Assembly: GCA_964434165.1 (NCBI GenBank)
Contig: CAYSUS010000003.1
Location: 62,001-126,000, forward strand
Direction: 5' to 3'
DNA: 64,000 nt
From: CAYSUS01 sp964434165
GTDB taxonomy: Bacteria > Planctomycetota > Planctomycetia > Pirellulales > Thermoguttaceae
Part shown: positions 36,186 through 45,675 of the stretch, one piece after another
Position numbering within the stretch: position 1 is the first letter of the stretch
Layout of the letters: each line of letters starts with the position of its first letter
The notes under the pieces: generated by a model
The model's database searches: none
What the model was told of the DNA's origin: nothing
Seen by the model: only the letters and a program-made list of their open reading frames with translations
Program-made: the position numbers and the translations under genes

Positions 36186-37085
36186 ATGCTTCTGGCCGAG
36201 TTCTCCCTCGACACCTGGACCGCGGCCGTCCTCGTCTGGCTGGCCGCCGTGGGCGGCGTGATCGGCAGCTTCCTCAACGTCGTCGTCTATCGGGTCCCGG
36301 CCGGGCTGAGCGTGGTCAGACCCCCGTCGCATTGTCCTGCATGCAAACACCCCATCCGCTGGCACGACAACCTCCCCGTGCTCGGCTGGATGATCCTCGG
36401 GGCACGTTGCCGCGACTGCGGGGCACGCATCCCCGCGCGCTATCCGGCCGTCGAGGCCGTCGTGGCCTGCGCCTTCGTGCTGCTCGGAACCGTCGAGTAT
36501 CTGTCGGCCGGGGCCAACCTGCCGCCCCGTCCGGTGCATGCGCACGGGGGATCGCTCCTCATCGACATGACCACCCGGGAAGCCGCGGCCGTTTACGTCT
36601 ATCATCTCGTGCTCTGGTGCACGCTGCTGGCCGCCGCGCTGATCGAGTACGACGGACACTCCGTGCCCTGGCGGGTCTTCCTGCCGGCCTTCGTCTGGGG
36701 CCTGGCGGCCCCGCTCGCGTGGCCTCACGTCCATCCCGTGCCGGCGATGGCCGGCCTGGAAGGATGGCGCGCCGGCCTGCTCGACAGCGTCGCGGGCCTT
36801 GCCGCCGGCGCGGCGCTGGGCGCGGCGACCTGGACGGCGGTCGGCCCTTGGCGTCAGCGCGGCGTGCTCGCGGCCGGCGCGGCAACGGGACTCTACCTGG
36901 GATGGCAGGCGGCCGTCGTGCTGCTGACGGCGGCGGCCCTGCTGCACGGCGCCGCGCGCCTCGGGGCGCGGCGGCTGCCGCGCCCGATCGCGGGCCTTCC
37001 GGCCACGGCGTGGCTCGTCGCCGGTTCGCTGGGATGGATCGCGGCCTGGGGCCGCCTGGCGTCGTGGTGGGCGGGGCCAAGATGA
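36186..37085 (+). CDS. prepilin-peptidase-like (A24) protein lacking the GxGD motif
   Basis: Prepilin peptidases cleave and N-methylate type IV pilin-like proteins in the inner membrane. The N-terminal A24 domain is well preserved: GGVIGSFLNVVVYRVP, two Cys pairs (CPACKHPI and CRDCGARI), then RYPAVEAVVA. The first Asp region is partly kept (LIEYDGHSVPW). Where the second Asp motif GxGD should stand, the sequence reads RGVLAAGAATGLYLGWQA. So proteolysis is probably lost while the zinc-ribbon methyltransferase-like part remains. It overlaps the next gene by ATGA. Confidence 0.75.
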   Translation: MLLAEFSLDTWTAAVLVWLAAVGGVIGSFLNVVVYRVPAGLSVVRPPSHCPACKHPIRWHDNLPVLGWMILGARCRDCGARIPARYPAVEAVVACAFVLLGTVEYLSAGANLPPRPVHAHGGSLLIDMTTREAAAVYVYHLVLWCTLLAAALIEYDGHSVPWRVFLPAFVWGLAAPLAWPHVHPVPAMAGLEGWRAGLLDSVAGLAAGAALGAATWTAVGPWRQRGVLAAGAATGLYLGWQAAVVLLTAAALLHGAARLGARRLPRPIAGLPATAWLVAGSLGWIAAWGRLASWWAGPR

Positions 37086-37327
37086 AACAGCCGGATCGCG
37101 ATCGCCTGTATTACCGCCGCTGGTTCGTCCTGCTGATGTTGTTCGCCGCGCTGGGGCCCCTGGCCATCCCGCTGCTTTGGCGATCGCCCCACTTCTCGGT
37201 CGGCTGGAAGGCGATTCTGACCGTGGCCGTCCTGGCCCTCACGGCCGTGCTCGTGTGGATCCTGGGGGTCGTGGTTCTGCTCTTCCTTGAGCAGCTCCGG
37301 GAGATTCGCGAGCTGCGCGCGTTTTGA
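37082..37327 (+). CDS. two-TM small membrane protein
   Basis: The 81-residue protein starts with ATG 37082 inside the stop of the preceding gene (ATGA overlap), a sign of coupled translation. It has two hydrophobic helices (FVLLMLFAALGPLAIPLLW and AILTVAVLALTAVLVWILGV) and a charged end (EQLREIRELRAF). No family recognised. The overlap suggests it works with, or is dosed by, the prepilin-peptidase-like protein. Confidence 0.65.
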   Translation: MKQPDRDRLYYRRWFVLLMLFAALGPLAIPLLWRSPHFSVGWKAILTVAVLALTAVLVWILGVVVLLFLEQLREIRELRAF

Positions 37328-37456
37328 ACGCGAAGTCCAGACGGAGGCCTCCCGCAGGCGTCTGCGCCAGCGCGGCCGATGGCCGGCGGTCCGGCCCAGG
37401 GAGCCGGACGTGAGGGGCGGGGGTCGAAGGGGCGAGGCACCTGCTCCGGGCCGGTG

Positions 37457-38977
37457 CTACGAGCCGGGCGGGACCTTCCGCACCGGGTTGTCGGGGGCGT
37501 CGGCCAGGCGTAGATCGACCTCGCCCGCACGTCGCCCCACGGCCATGCGGAACTCCTTTGGCGAGCGAACCGGCGTGCGGCCCACGTGGCTGACGAGCAT
37601 GCCGGGACGCAGGCCCGCGCGCCACGACGCCGTGCCCTCCTGAACCTCGGTGACGGCTACGCCTTCATCAAAGGCTACGGCCGCGAACAGCGGCCGGCCG
37701 CTTGAATCCACGACCGCGGTCGGATAATCGACCCGCATCCCCCGCCAGGGATCGGGGCGTTTGGTGACGATCTTTCGGCCGCGCACCGGATACTTCGAGA
37801 GCGTGACGTCCAGATCGATCGTCCGTCCGTCGCGCACGACGCGCAAACGAACCTGATCCTCGACGGGCCGCTTGCCGACCTCCAGCACAAGGCCGTCAAA
37901 ATCGTAGATCGATATCCCGTTGACGGCGCGAATCACGTCTCCGGGTCGCAAGCCGTATCGCTGGGCCGGCGAGCCAGAGACCACCTCGTGAACCCGGACG
38001 CCCTGGCCGGGCACCGCGTCGCCCGGAGGCATGTAATTGGGACGCCGCACGCCCAGGAATCCGTATTCGGCCTCCCGTCCCGACCGCAAGGTCTCCACGA
38101 CGCGGCGGAAGGTCTCGTCCACGGGAAACGCGTAGCCCGCCGCGGTCTCGTAGCCGGCCACCGCGGCGAGCGAGGTGCACAACCCGATCATCTCACCCCG
38201 GAGGTCGATCAGCGCCCCGCCGCTGGTGCCCAAGTTCAACTTGGCATCCGTCTGGATCAGCGTCCCGAAGTGATGCAGCGAGCTCCTCCCCAGGGGGTCG
38301 GACGCGTCGGGGTGGGGCGGGGCCTTGCGGGCCAGATTCGAGACGATGCCCCAACTGGCGCTCACCTGGCCGTCGCGCGCGATGGCGTAGGGATTGCCCA
38401 GGGCGATCACGAGCTGTCCCTTGCGGACCTTCGCGGCGTCGCCCATCGGGATCGGGGTCCAGCCGGGCGTGTCCACCCCGAGCACGGCGAGGTCGCTTCG
38501 TGGGTCGGCGGCGACCACCCGGGCGCGATGCACGTTGCGATCGTGCCCCGAGACGTAATACTCGCAGTCCTCCGCCAGGACGTGGTGCGCCGTGAGAAAG
38601 AGCCCCGAGCGATCGATGACCACGGCCGTGGCGTACTTGCTCGGCATGAACTCCGGATCGGTCGGGTCGGGCGGAGCGATCGGTTCGCGCGGCCGGCCGA
38701 AGGGATCGGGCCGGGACTCGGTCGGAAATGCGTCGCCAGGCTGCCGCTTGTGGACCAGGGCGACGGCCACCACCGAGGACTCGGCGCGGGCGATCGCCCT
38801 GACCAAAGCCTGTTCCATGGCCACTGCCAGGGCCAGCCCCGAAGGGCCCCCCTCCTCGGCGCGTGAGCTGCTGCCGTGTCCGATCGCGAGGGACACCGCC
38901 AACAGACCCAGCCAACCCGTCCTCAGCCAGGGAGCGCGCAAGAGGTGTTCCTCCGTTCGGTTGATGCGATCGGCCAT
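37457..38977 (-). CDS. HtrA/DegP-type trypsin-like protease with PDZ domains
   Basis: The start ATG 38977 gives a protein of 506 residues with a signal peptide near residues 15-39 (APWLRTGWLGLLAVSLAIG). Catalytic triad: His in FLTAHHVLAED, Asp in ADPRSDLAVLGVD, Ser in NLGTSGGALIDLRGEM. A PDZ domain follows (GFLGVRRPNY to GLRPGDVIRAVNGISIYDFD) and a second PDZ-like part near the C-terminus (AGLRPGMLVSHVGRTP). It should act in the periplasm on misfolded proteins. It lies 223 nt downstream of recA on the same strand. Confidence 0.9.
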   Translation of the reverse strand: MADRINRTEEHLLRAPWLRTGWLGLLAVSLAIGHGSSSRAEEGGPSGLALAVAMEQALVRAIARAESSVVAVALVHKRQPGDAFPTESRPDPFGRPREPIAPPDPTDPEFMPSKYATAVVIDRSGLFLTAHHVLAEDCEYYVSGHDRNVHRARVVAADPRSDLAVLGVDTPGWTPIPMGDAAKVRKGQLVIALGNPYAIARDGQVSASWGIVSNLARKAPPHPDASDPLGRSSLHHFGTLIQTDAKLNLGTSGGALIDLRGEMIGLCTSLAAVAGYETAAGYAFPVDETFRRVVETLRSGREAEYGFLGVRRPNYMPPGDAVPGQGVRVHEVVSGSPAQRYGLRPGDVIRAVNGISIYDFDGLVLEVGKRPVEDQVRLRVVRDGRTIDLDVTLSKYPVRGRKIVTKRPDPWRGMRVDYPTAVVDSSGRPLFAAVAFDEGVAVTEVQEGTASWRAGLRPGMLVSHVGRTPVRSPKEFRMAVGRRAGEVDLRLADAPDNPVRKVPPGS

Positions 38978-39200
38978 GCAGCACCGGGCGAGCTCGAGGG
39001 ACTGCCCGCCAGGGCCCGCGAGCCCCCCGCCGCGGCCATCCCCGCCAATCTGAGGGTCCGTCATTATACCATTATGACGCGCGAACCCCAGTCGGGCGCT
39101 CGCACCGCTCGCAATACTTCGCGCGTCCGCCATGACGCGACGCCGCCGGGCAGGGCGGCGGCGGCCCGTCTGCGGCGGCCGGAACGCCGCGGCCTTCGGG

Positions 39201-40328
<1,128 letters not shown>

Positions 40329-40403
40329 GGGCACATCCCTTTCGTTCGATGGCAGGGGCCTTTGCTCGTTGCGGCCGGGCGGTCCGCGCCGGCGACGCCG
40401 AAT

Positions 40404-40446
40404 GTGAACACATGAATACTATATCGATGTTCACCATCGGCCGCAA
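40404..40446 (-). promoter_or_regulatory. recA promoter with overlapping inverted-repeat operator
   Basis: On the minus strand, TTGCGG (40446-40441) and TATAGT (40423-40418) are spaced by 17 nt, about 80 nt before the recA start. An inverted repeat GTGAAC-N19-GTTCAC (40404-40434) spans the -10 region, and the inner TGTGTTCACA is itself palindromic. A repressor bound here would block RNA polymerase, as LexA does at recA elsewhere; the motif is not a known LexA box. Confidence 0.55.
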
Positions 40447-40861
40447 GACCTTTTCTGCCCGTCGTGTGCCCGACGAGCCCCCGAGGGAGTGCATCGCTCC
40501 GCGCCAGGGCCGCCTCTCCGGGGGCCGTGGCTCCCCCGGATGCATCCGCGATTCTAACCCCCGCGGCTGACCTTGGGGAGGGTCCGGCCAGCGCCTCCCG
40601 GGCGCCCCGTCTTCAGGGTGGTGCGAAAGCGGTTCGGAAGTTGGGCAGCGACGTTGGCCGGAGCCGGACGACAGCCTGAGGGTCTCGGCTGCTGTGGCCA
40701 GAATCGGATCGGTCTTGTGCAGCTCTTCCGCCGGCTCCGGCATAAGGTCGGGGTGGTTTCCGAGCCCATCCGCCGCCCCGCCCGACCCCCCCGCCGAAAA
40801 CGCTCCAGCACGATCTGCCTGATGCGCTCGCATCTGGCCGCCGGACCCGCCGAAAGCCGCG
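40447..40861. other. intergenic region, about 415 bp
   Basis: Between recA's promoter and the sigma-factor stop codon. Open frames on both strands have random composition and no start signals. I see no gene, RNA or repeat. Confidence 0.5.
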
Positions 40862-41485
40862 CTACCTGCTGAGGTATAACGACGCGCGACCCAGCGCGTC
40901 GCGCAGCTTCTTCTTCGCCCGATGGCAAAGCCCGCGCACGGCGTCCTCCGAGCGGTCCATGAGGCGGGCGGTTCGTTCCAGCGATTCTCCCTCCAGGTAG
41001 CGCAGGCGGATGGCCTGGCGGTGCTCGTCGGACAGCGTGGCGAGGGCTACGTGCATGGCGGCGATGAGCTCGCGCCGCGCGACACTGCGGCTGGGCGTCT
41101 TGGTGTCGTGCGACGCCCAGTCGGCCAGGTCGGCCAGGCGGCTCTCCTCCTCCGCTCCCCGGGCCGAAGGCTGCTGCCCGACCCGACGTTCGCGACGCCG
41201 TCGTCTGCCCACGTCGGCGAGCTGGTTCCGGGCGATGGTCTTCAGCCACGCGAAGAACGCATGCTCGGAGCGGGCCTCGAACGTACCGATGGCGCGAAAC
41301 ACCCGCACGTACGTCTGGTGTAAAATGTCCTCCACGTCAACGACGCCGTTCAACGCGGGCGGGAACTGTCGGGCGATGTGGCGACCGAGCCGTTCGTGGT
41401 GGCGCAGCAGGAGCTGTTCCAGGGCGACGCGGTCTCCCGCGGCCGCTTGCGCCAGGAGCGGGGACTCGTTCTGCGGTGGAGACAT
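40862..41485 (-). CDS. ECF-type RNA polymerase sigma factor
   Basis: The start ATG 41485 (MSPPQNESPLLAQ) gives 207 residues. Region 2 (LEQLLLRHHERLGRHIA to VEDILHQTYVRVFRAIGTFE and FFAWLKTIARNQLADVGR) is followed by a linker and region 4 (LSDEHRQAIRLRYLEGESLE, MDRSEDAVRGLCHRAKKKLR). Extracytoplasmic-function-like sigma factors of this kind are plentiful in planctomycetes. No anti-sigma gene is adjacent, so the signal is unknown. It is divergent from the rpmF-fab operon. Confidence 0.9.
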   Translation of the reverse strand: MSPPQNESPLLAQAAAGDRVALEQLLLRHHERLGRHIARQFPPALNGVVDVEDILHQTYVRVFRAIGTFEARSEHAFFAWLKTIARNQLADVGRRRRRERRVGQQPSARGAEEESRLADLADWASHDTKTPSRSVARRELIAAMHVALATLSDEHRQAIRLRYLEGESLERTARLMDRSEDAVRGLCHRAKKKLRDALGRASLYLSR

Positions 41486-41740
41486 GACGCAGCTCACGTT
41501 CGCGATGGAGCGGGCCGAGCGGTTCCGCTGTAATAGTGTAATATCACCTATCGCCGGGTCGATTCTACAGCAGCCCGGCGCGGTTCTCAACACGCCCCCC
41601 TTCGGAAGCCTGCGCGTGTCCGCCGTGGCGGCGATTCCGCCGCCGCGATCCGCGGCGGAGATTCAGCCGCGCGCCGGCGATCAAGGGCCCCTCTTGACGC
41701 AGGTTTTCATATCCCTCCATAGGGCTATTTGCGGGCTGGG

Positions 41741-41769
41741 TTGACAGGTTTTGGCGCCGTCTTTAGGAT
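41741..41769 (+). promoter_or_regulatory. sigma-70-like promoter of the rpmF-fab operon
   Basis: TTGACA (41741-41746) and TAGGAT (41764-41769) with a 17-nt spacer, 74 nt upstream of rpmF. The -35 box is perfect and the -10 box has four of six matches. Confidence 0.65.
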
Positions 41770-41842
41770 GGCTGGTTTGCGTTACGCGCCCGGGGTCGTT
41801 CCCTGCGCCGTCCGTGTCCCGGCAATCCGATGGGGTGAGACG

Positions 41843-42037
41843 ATGGCTGTTCCGAAACGCAAGCACTCCAACGCCCGCACGGGAAGCCGCCGGGCGCACG
41901 ACGGACTGAAGCCGCGCCACATTCTCTACTGCGCGCAGTGCGGCACGGCGGTCCCCCCGCACGTGGTGTGCCCGAATTGCGGTCACTACATGGGACGCCG
42001 CGTGGTGGAGCCGGAAGAGGCCAGGGCCAAGAAGTGA
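41843..42037 (+). CDS. rpmF: 50S ribosomal protein L32
   Basis: The 64-residue protein begins MAVPKRKHSNARTGSRRAHD and carries a four-Cys zinc ribbon (CAQC and CPNC) and an HYMGRRV end, as in bacterial L32. The start has GGGGTGAG upstream. It is the first gene of the fatty-acid synthesis operon; rpmF is placed next to fab genes in many bacteria. Confidence 0.97.
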   Translation: MAVPKRKHSNARTGSRRAHDGLKPRHILYCAQCGTAVPPHVVCPNCGHYMGRRVVEPEEARAKK

Positions 42038-42118
42038 GCCTGTTCGGAGACGGGCTGGCGAGAGGAGTCAGGCGGGGCGGCGGCGCGGGGTCACGACGGC
42101 CAAAGGACGAGGGGGACG

Positions 42119-43027
42119 TTGAGCAAGATCGCCTTCTTGTTTCCGGGACAAGGCGCCCAGACGGTGGGGATGGGCAAGCGCCTGGCTGAGTCGATCCCGG
42201 CCGTGCGGGGGCTCTACCACCGCGCCGGGGAGACGCTCGGCTACGACCTGGCGAAGCTCTGTTTCGAGGGGCCCGCCGAGGAGCTCGATTCGACGGTCTG
42301 CAGCCAGCCGGCCCTCTTCGTGACCAGTCTGGCCGCGCTGGAGGCCTTGCGTACCGAGTCGCCCGACGTGGTCCTGTCCTGCGAGGCCGCGGCGGGGCTG
42401 AGCCTGGGCGAGTACACGGCCATGGTCTTTGCGGGCGTGATGGACTTCGAGGCCGGGCTGATGCTCGTCCAGCAGCGCGGAGCGGCGATGCAGGAGGCCT
42501 CGGACCTCACTCCCGGCGGCATGGTGAGCATCCTCGGATTGGAGCGCGTGCAGGTCGAGGCATTATGCGAGAAGGCGCGAGGCGACGACGTCCTGGAGGT
42601 CGCCAACCTGCTCTGTCCGGGCAACATCGTCGTCTCCGGAAGCAATGCGGCCTGCGAGCGGGTCGCCGATCTGGCCGAGGAGCACGGGGCGATGAAGGCC
42701 ATGCCCCTGGCCGTGGCCGGCGCCTTTCACACCAGGATCATGCACCCGGCGGACGAGCGCCTTGCCGAGGCCCTGGCCGACCTGCCCATGTCCAGGCCGA
42801 AGATCCCCGTCGTTTCCAACGTGGACGCCCAACCGCATGACGATCCGGAGGAGATCCGAGAGTTGCTGATCCGGCAGGTGGTTCAGCCGGTCCTGTGGGA
42901 GGATTCGATGCGCTACTTGCTGGCCCAGGGCTTCGGGCCGTTCTACGAGGTCGGGCCGGGCCGGGTGCTGCGAGGCCTCCTGCGACGAATCGACCGCAAC
43001 GCGACCTGCCAGAACGTGACGGTGTGA
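42119..43027 (+). CDS. fabD: malonyl-CoA:ACP transacylase
   Basis: FabD loads malonyl units onto ACP. The start is TTG 42119 with GAGGGGG just upstream. The 302-residue protein has FPGQGAQ at the N-terminus, the nucleophile Ser95 in GLSLGE, the active-site His204 in AGAFHT, and VGPGRVLRGLL near the end. It is 81 nt after rpmF; the plsX and fabH genes that often stand in between are absent here. Confidence 0.97.
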   Translation: MSKIAFLFPGQGAQTVGMGKRLAESIPAVRGLYHRAGETLGYDLAKLCFEGPAEELDSTVCSQPALFVTSLAALEALRTESPDVVLSCEAAAGLSLGEYTAMVFAGVMDFEAGLMLVQQRGAAMQEASDLTPGGMVSILGLERVQVEALCEKARGDDVLEVANLLCPGNIVVSGSNAACERVADLAEEHGAMKAMPLAVAGAFHTRIMHPADERLAEALADLPMSRPKIPVVSNVDAQPHDDPEEIRELLIRQVVQPVLWEDSMRYLLAQGFGPFYEVGPGRVLRGLLRRIDRNATCQNVTV

Positions 43028-43117
43028 CGGACCGGTCGATCACGGGGCGGCGACAAACCCTTTCGCACTCGGCTCGACCCTCCTGCGAATCCTCGACCAT
43101 CGGACGGAAACACAGCG

Positions 43118-43888
43118 ATGCCGGAATCCAAGACCCAACGCCTCTCCACGGACCTTAGTGGGCAGGTCGCCATCGTCACCGGCGGGGCCCGCGGGCTGGG
43201 CCGGGCGATCGCCCAGACCCTGGCCGGCTGCGGGGCCCACGTCGTGTGCGTCGATGTAAGCGAAGACGCGCTGAACGAGACCGTCGAGGCGATCGGCGCG
43301 GCAGGCGGCACGGCCGAAGGACTCACTTGCGACGTCACCGACGCCGAGCGGGTCGGCTCGGCCGTGGACGGGGTGGCCGGCAAGCACGGCCGGCTCGACA
43401 TCCTGGTCAACAATGCGGGCGTCACGCGCGACAACCTCGTGATGCGAATGAAGGAGGACCAGTGGGACCTGGTCCTGGACATCAACCTCAAAGGGACGTT
43501 CCTCTTCACCCGTGCCGCGGCCAAGCCGCTGATGAAGGGCCGCCGCGGCCGCATCATCAACATCGCCAGCGTGTCGGGGATGATGGGAAACGCCGGCCAG
43601 GCCAATTACTCGGCGTCCAAGGCGGGCGTGATCGGTCTGACGCGCACGGTCGCGCGCGAGCTTGCCGGGCGCAACATCACGGTCAACGCCGTGGCCCCGG
43701 GTTTCATCGCCACGGAGATGGCGGCCAAGCTGGGCGAGGAGACCCTGGACCAGATCAAGAGGGAAACCCCCTTGGGTCGGCTCGGGCATCCTCAAGACGT
43801 GGCGGACGCGGTCCTGTTCCTGGCCAGCGAGGCCGCGGAGTTCATCACGGGGCACGTGCTGGTGGTGGATGGCGGGCTGACCGTCTAA
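43118..43888 (+). CDS. fabG: 3-oxoacyl-ACP reductase
   Basis: FabG reduces 3-oxoacyl-ACP with NADPH. The 256-residue protein has the cofactor loop TGGARGLGRAIA, the NNAG motif (98-101), the Ser and Tyr164/Lys168 catalytic set in INIASVSG and NYSASKAG, and the C-terminal VDGG. It is 90 nt after fabD, which fits one transcript. A second SDR at 58140-58898 is a paralogue outside this operon. Confidence 0.96.
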   Translation: MPESKTQRLSTDLSGQVAIVTGGARGLGRAIAQTLAGCGAHVVCVDVSEDALNETVEAIGAAGGTAEGLTCDVTDAERVGSAVDGVAGKHGRLDILVNNAGVTRDNLVMRMKEDQWDLVLDINLKGTFLFTRAAAKPLMKGRRGRIINIASVSGMMGNAGQANYSASKAGVIGLTRTVARELAGRNITVNAVAPGFIATEMAAKLGEETLDQIKRETPLGRLGHPQDVADAVLFLASEAAEFITGHVLVVDGGLTV

Positions 43889-43992
43889 AGCCCGCCGTTT
43901 ACCCAAATTGGTCCTTTTAGATATAGACACGCCCCGGAAAAGCGAGTATATCTTTTGGGATTACCGGAGAAGGTAGGTAATCCTGCTGTATT

Positions 43993-44056
43993 GGGGCTCT
44001 CTTCGGAGCCCCCAGGTTTTGAAAGGTTTCGGATAGGAAGGCGGCCTGCGGCCGCC
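43993..44056 (+). promoter_or_regulatory. two hairpins in the fabG-acpP gap
   Basis: Hairpin 1: GGGGCTC (43993-43999) with GAGCCCC (44006-44012), followed by CAGGTTTT, which resembles a weak intrinsic terminator. Hairpin 2: GGCGGCC (44040-44046) with GGCCGCC (44050-44056). They may attenuate or process the operon mRNA and set a separate level for acpP, whose product is needed in large amounts. Confidence 0.5.
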
Positions 44057-44093
44057 ACTTTCCGTTGGCAAGCTGATTTGGAGGACCGTCAAG

Positions 44094-44351
44094 GTGGCCT
44101 CAGTCGAAGAACGCGTAATTGACATCGTCGCGGAGCAACTGGGCGTCAGTAAAGACCAGATCACACGCGAGACGTCTTTCGTCAACGATCTTGGCGCGGA
44201 CTCGCTCGATACCGTGGAGCTGGTGATGGAGCTCGAGGAGGAGTTCGACATCAACATCCCGGACGACGCCGCCGAGAAGATTCAGACCGTCGGCCAGGCC
44301 ATTGAGCACATCGAGAAGGCCGTTGACACCAAGGACGGCGAGTCGGAATAG
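44094..44351 (+). CDS. acpP: acyl carrier protein
   Basis: ACP holds growing acyl chains on a phosphopantetheine arm attached to Ser37 in DLGADSLDTVELVM. The 85-residue acidic protein starts at GTG 44094 with GGAGG 9 nt upstream. Helix 1 (VEERVIDIVAEQLGV) and helix 2 match the family. It lies between fabG and fabF. Confidence 0.97.
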   Translation: MASVEERVIDIVAEQLGVSKDQITRETSFVNDLGADSLDTVELVMELEEEFDINIPDDAAEKIQTVGQAIEHIEKAVDTKDGESE

Positions 44352-44382
44352 GTCCACTTCGTTCTCTGGCTGACGGTCTGGC

Positions 44383-45633
44383 ATGAAACGGCGCGTTGTC
44401 ATCACGGGAATGGGTGTCGTCACGTCGCTCGGCTGCAAGGTCGAGGAGCTCTGGTCCCGCATCCTCAACGGGGAAAGCGGGATCGACACCTTTCGGCTCT
44501 TCGACGCCTCGCGGTTCCGCTCGCGATTCGGCGGCGAGGTCGTCGATTTCTCCACGGCCGGCTACGTCGACGCCAAGGAGGCGAAACGCCTCGACCGCTT
44601 CACCCAGTTCGCCATGGTGGCGGGGATCGACGCGGTGCGCGATTCGGGCATCGAGTTCTCCCGCGAAGACCCGTTCCGCTGCGGCGTCATCCTGGGGTCG
44701 GGCATCGGCGGCCTCCGCGAGATCGAAGTCCAGCACACGCGCCTGCTCGAGAAGGGGCCCGAGAAGGTCTCCGCGTTCACCATCCCCAAGCTGATGGTCA
44801 ACGCGGCCTCCGGGCAGTTGTCCATCGAGTACGGACTCCGCGGCCCGAACGCCGCGGTGGCCACCGCGTGCGCCAGCGCCAGCAACGCCATCGGCGAGGC
44901 CTTCAAGACCATCCAGTACGACGACGCCGACGTGATGATCACCGGTGGCACCGAGGCGGCCGTCACCCCGATGGGGATCAGCGGCTTCGGCGCCATGCGG
45001 GCCCTGTCCGAACGGAACGAAGACCCGAAGCACGCCAGCCGGCCGTTCGATCGCGATCGCGACGGCTTCGTCATGGCGGAAGGCGCCGGGATCCTCGTCC
45101 TGGAGGAGTACGAGCACGCCAAGCGCCGCGGCGCTCGAATCTGCGGCGAGGTGCTCGGCTACGGGGCCAGCGCCGACGGCGGGCACATCACCCAGCCCGA
45201 CCCGGAAGGGGTGGGCGCCGCCCGCGCCATGGAGTGCGCGCTTCGCGACGCCCGCATGGATCCCTCCCGCGTCGATTACATCAACGCCCACGGCACCAGC
45301 ACCCCTCTGGGCGACCAGGCCGAGACCTCGGCCATCAAGACGGTGTTCGCCGAGCACGCGCGCAAACTCAGCGTGTCGAGCACCAAGAGCCACCTGGGCC
45401 ATCTGCTTGGGGCCAGCGGAGGCGTGGAATCGGTCCTGTGCGTGCTCGCTTTGAACCGCGGGGTGATTCCGCCGACGATCAACTACGAGACGCCCGATCC
45501 CCTCTGCGACCTGGACTACACGCCCAACGAGCCTCGCGAGAGGGAAATCTCGGTCGCCATGAAGAACAGCTTCGGATTTGGCGGGCACAACGCCAGTCTG
45601 ATCTTCGGGCTTCCGCAGAACGGCGCCGCTTGA
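44383..45633 (+). CDS. fabF: 3-oxoacyl-ACP synthase II
   Basis: FabF condenses malonyl-ACP with acyl-ACP. The 416-residue protein has the active Cys163 in ATACASAS, His303 in NAHGTSTPLGD and His340 in KSHLGHLLGASG, and GGHNASLIF at the C-terminus. It is 31 nt after acpP and closes the operon. Confidence 0.97.
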   Translation: MKRRVVITGMGVVTSLGCKVEELWSRILNGESGIDTFRLFDASRFRSRFGGEVVDFSTAGYVDAKEAKRLDRFTQFAMVAGIDAVRDSGIEFSREDPFRCGVILGSGIGGLREIEVQHTRLLEKGPEKVSAFTIPKLMVNAASGQLSIEYGLRGPNAAVATACASASNAIGEAFKTIQYDDADVMITGGTEAAVTPMGISGFGAMRALSERNEDPKHASRPFDRDRDGFVMAEGAGILVLEEYEHAKRRGARICGEVLGYGASADGGHITQPDPEGVGAARAMECALRDARMDPSRVDYINAHGTSTPLGDQAETSAIKTVFAEHARKLSVSSTKSHLGHLLGASGGVESVLCVLALNRGVIPPTINYETPDPLCDLDYTPNEPREREISVAMKNSFGFGGHNASLIFGLPQNGAA

Positions 45634-45675
45634 TCGCGCGACGGGCGGCTCCCGCGACGCGTTGGCCGGCGGTCG

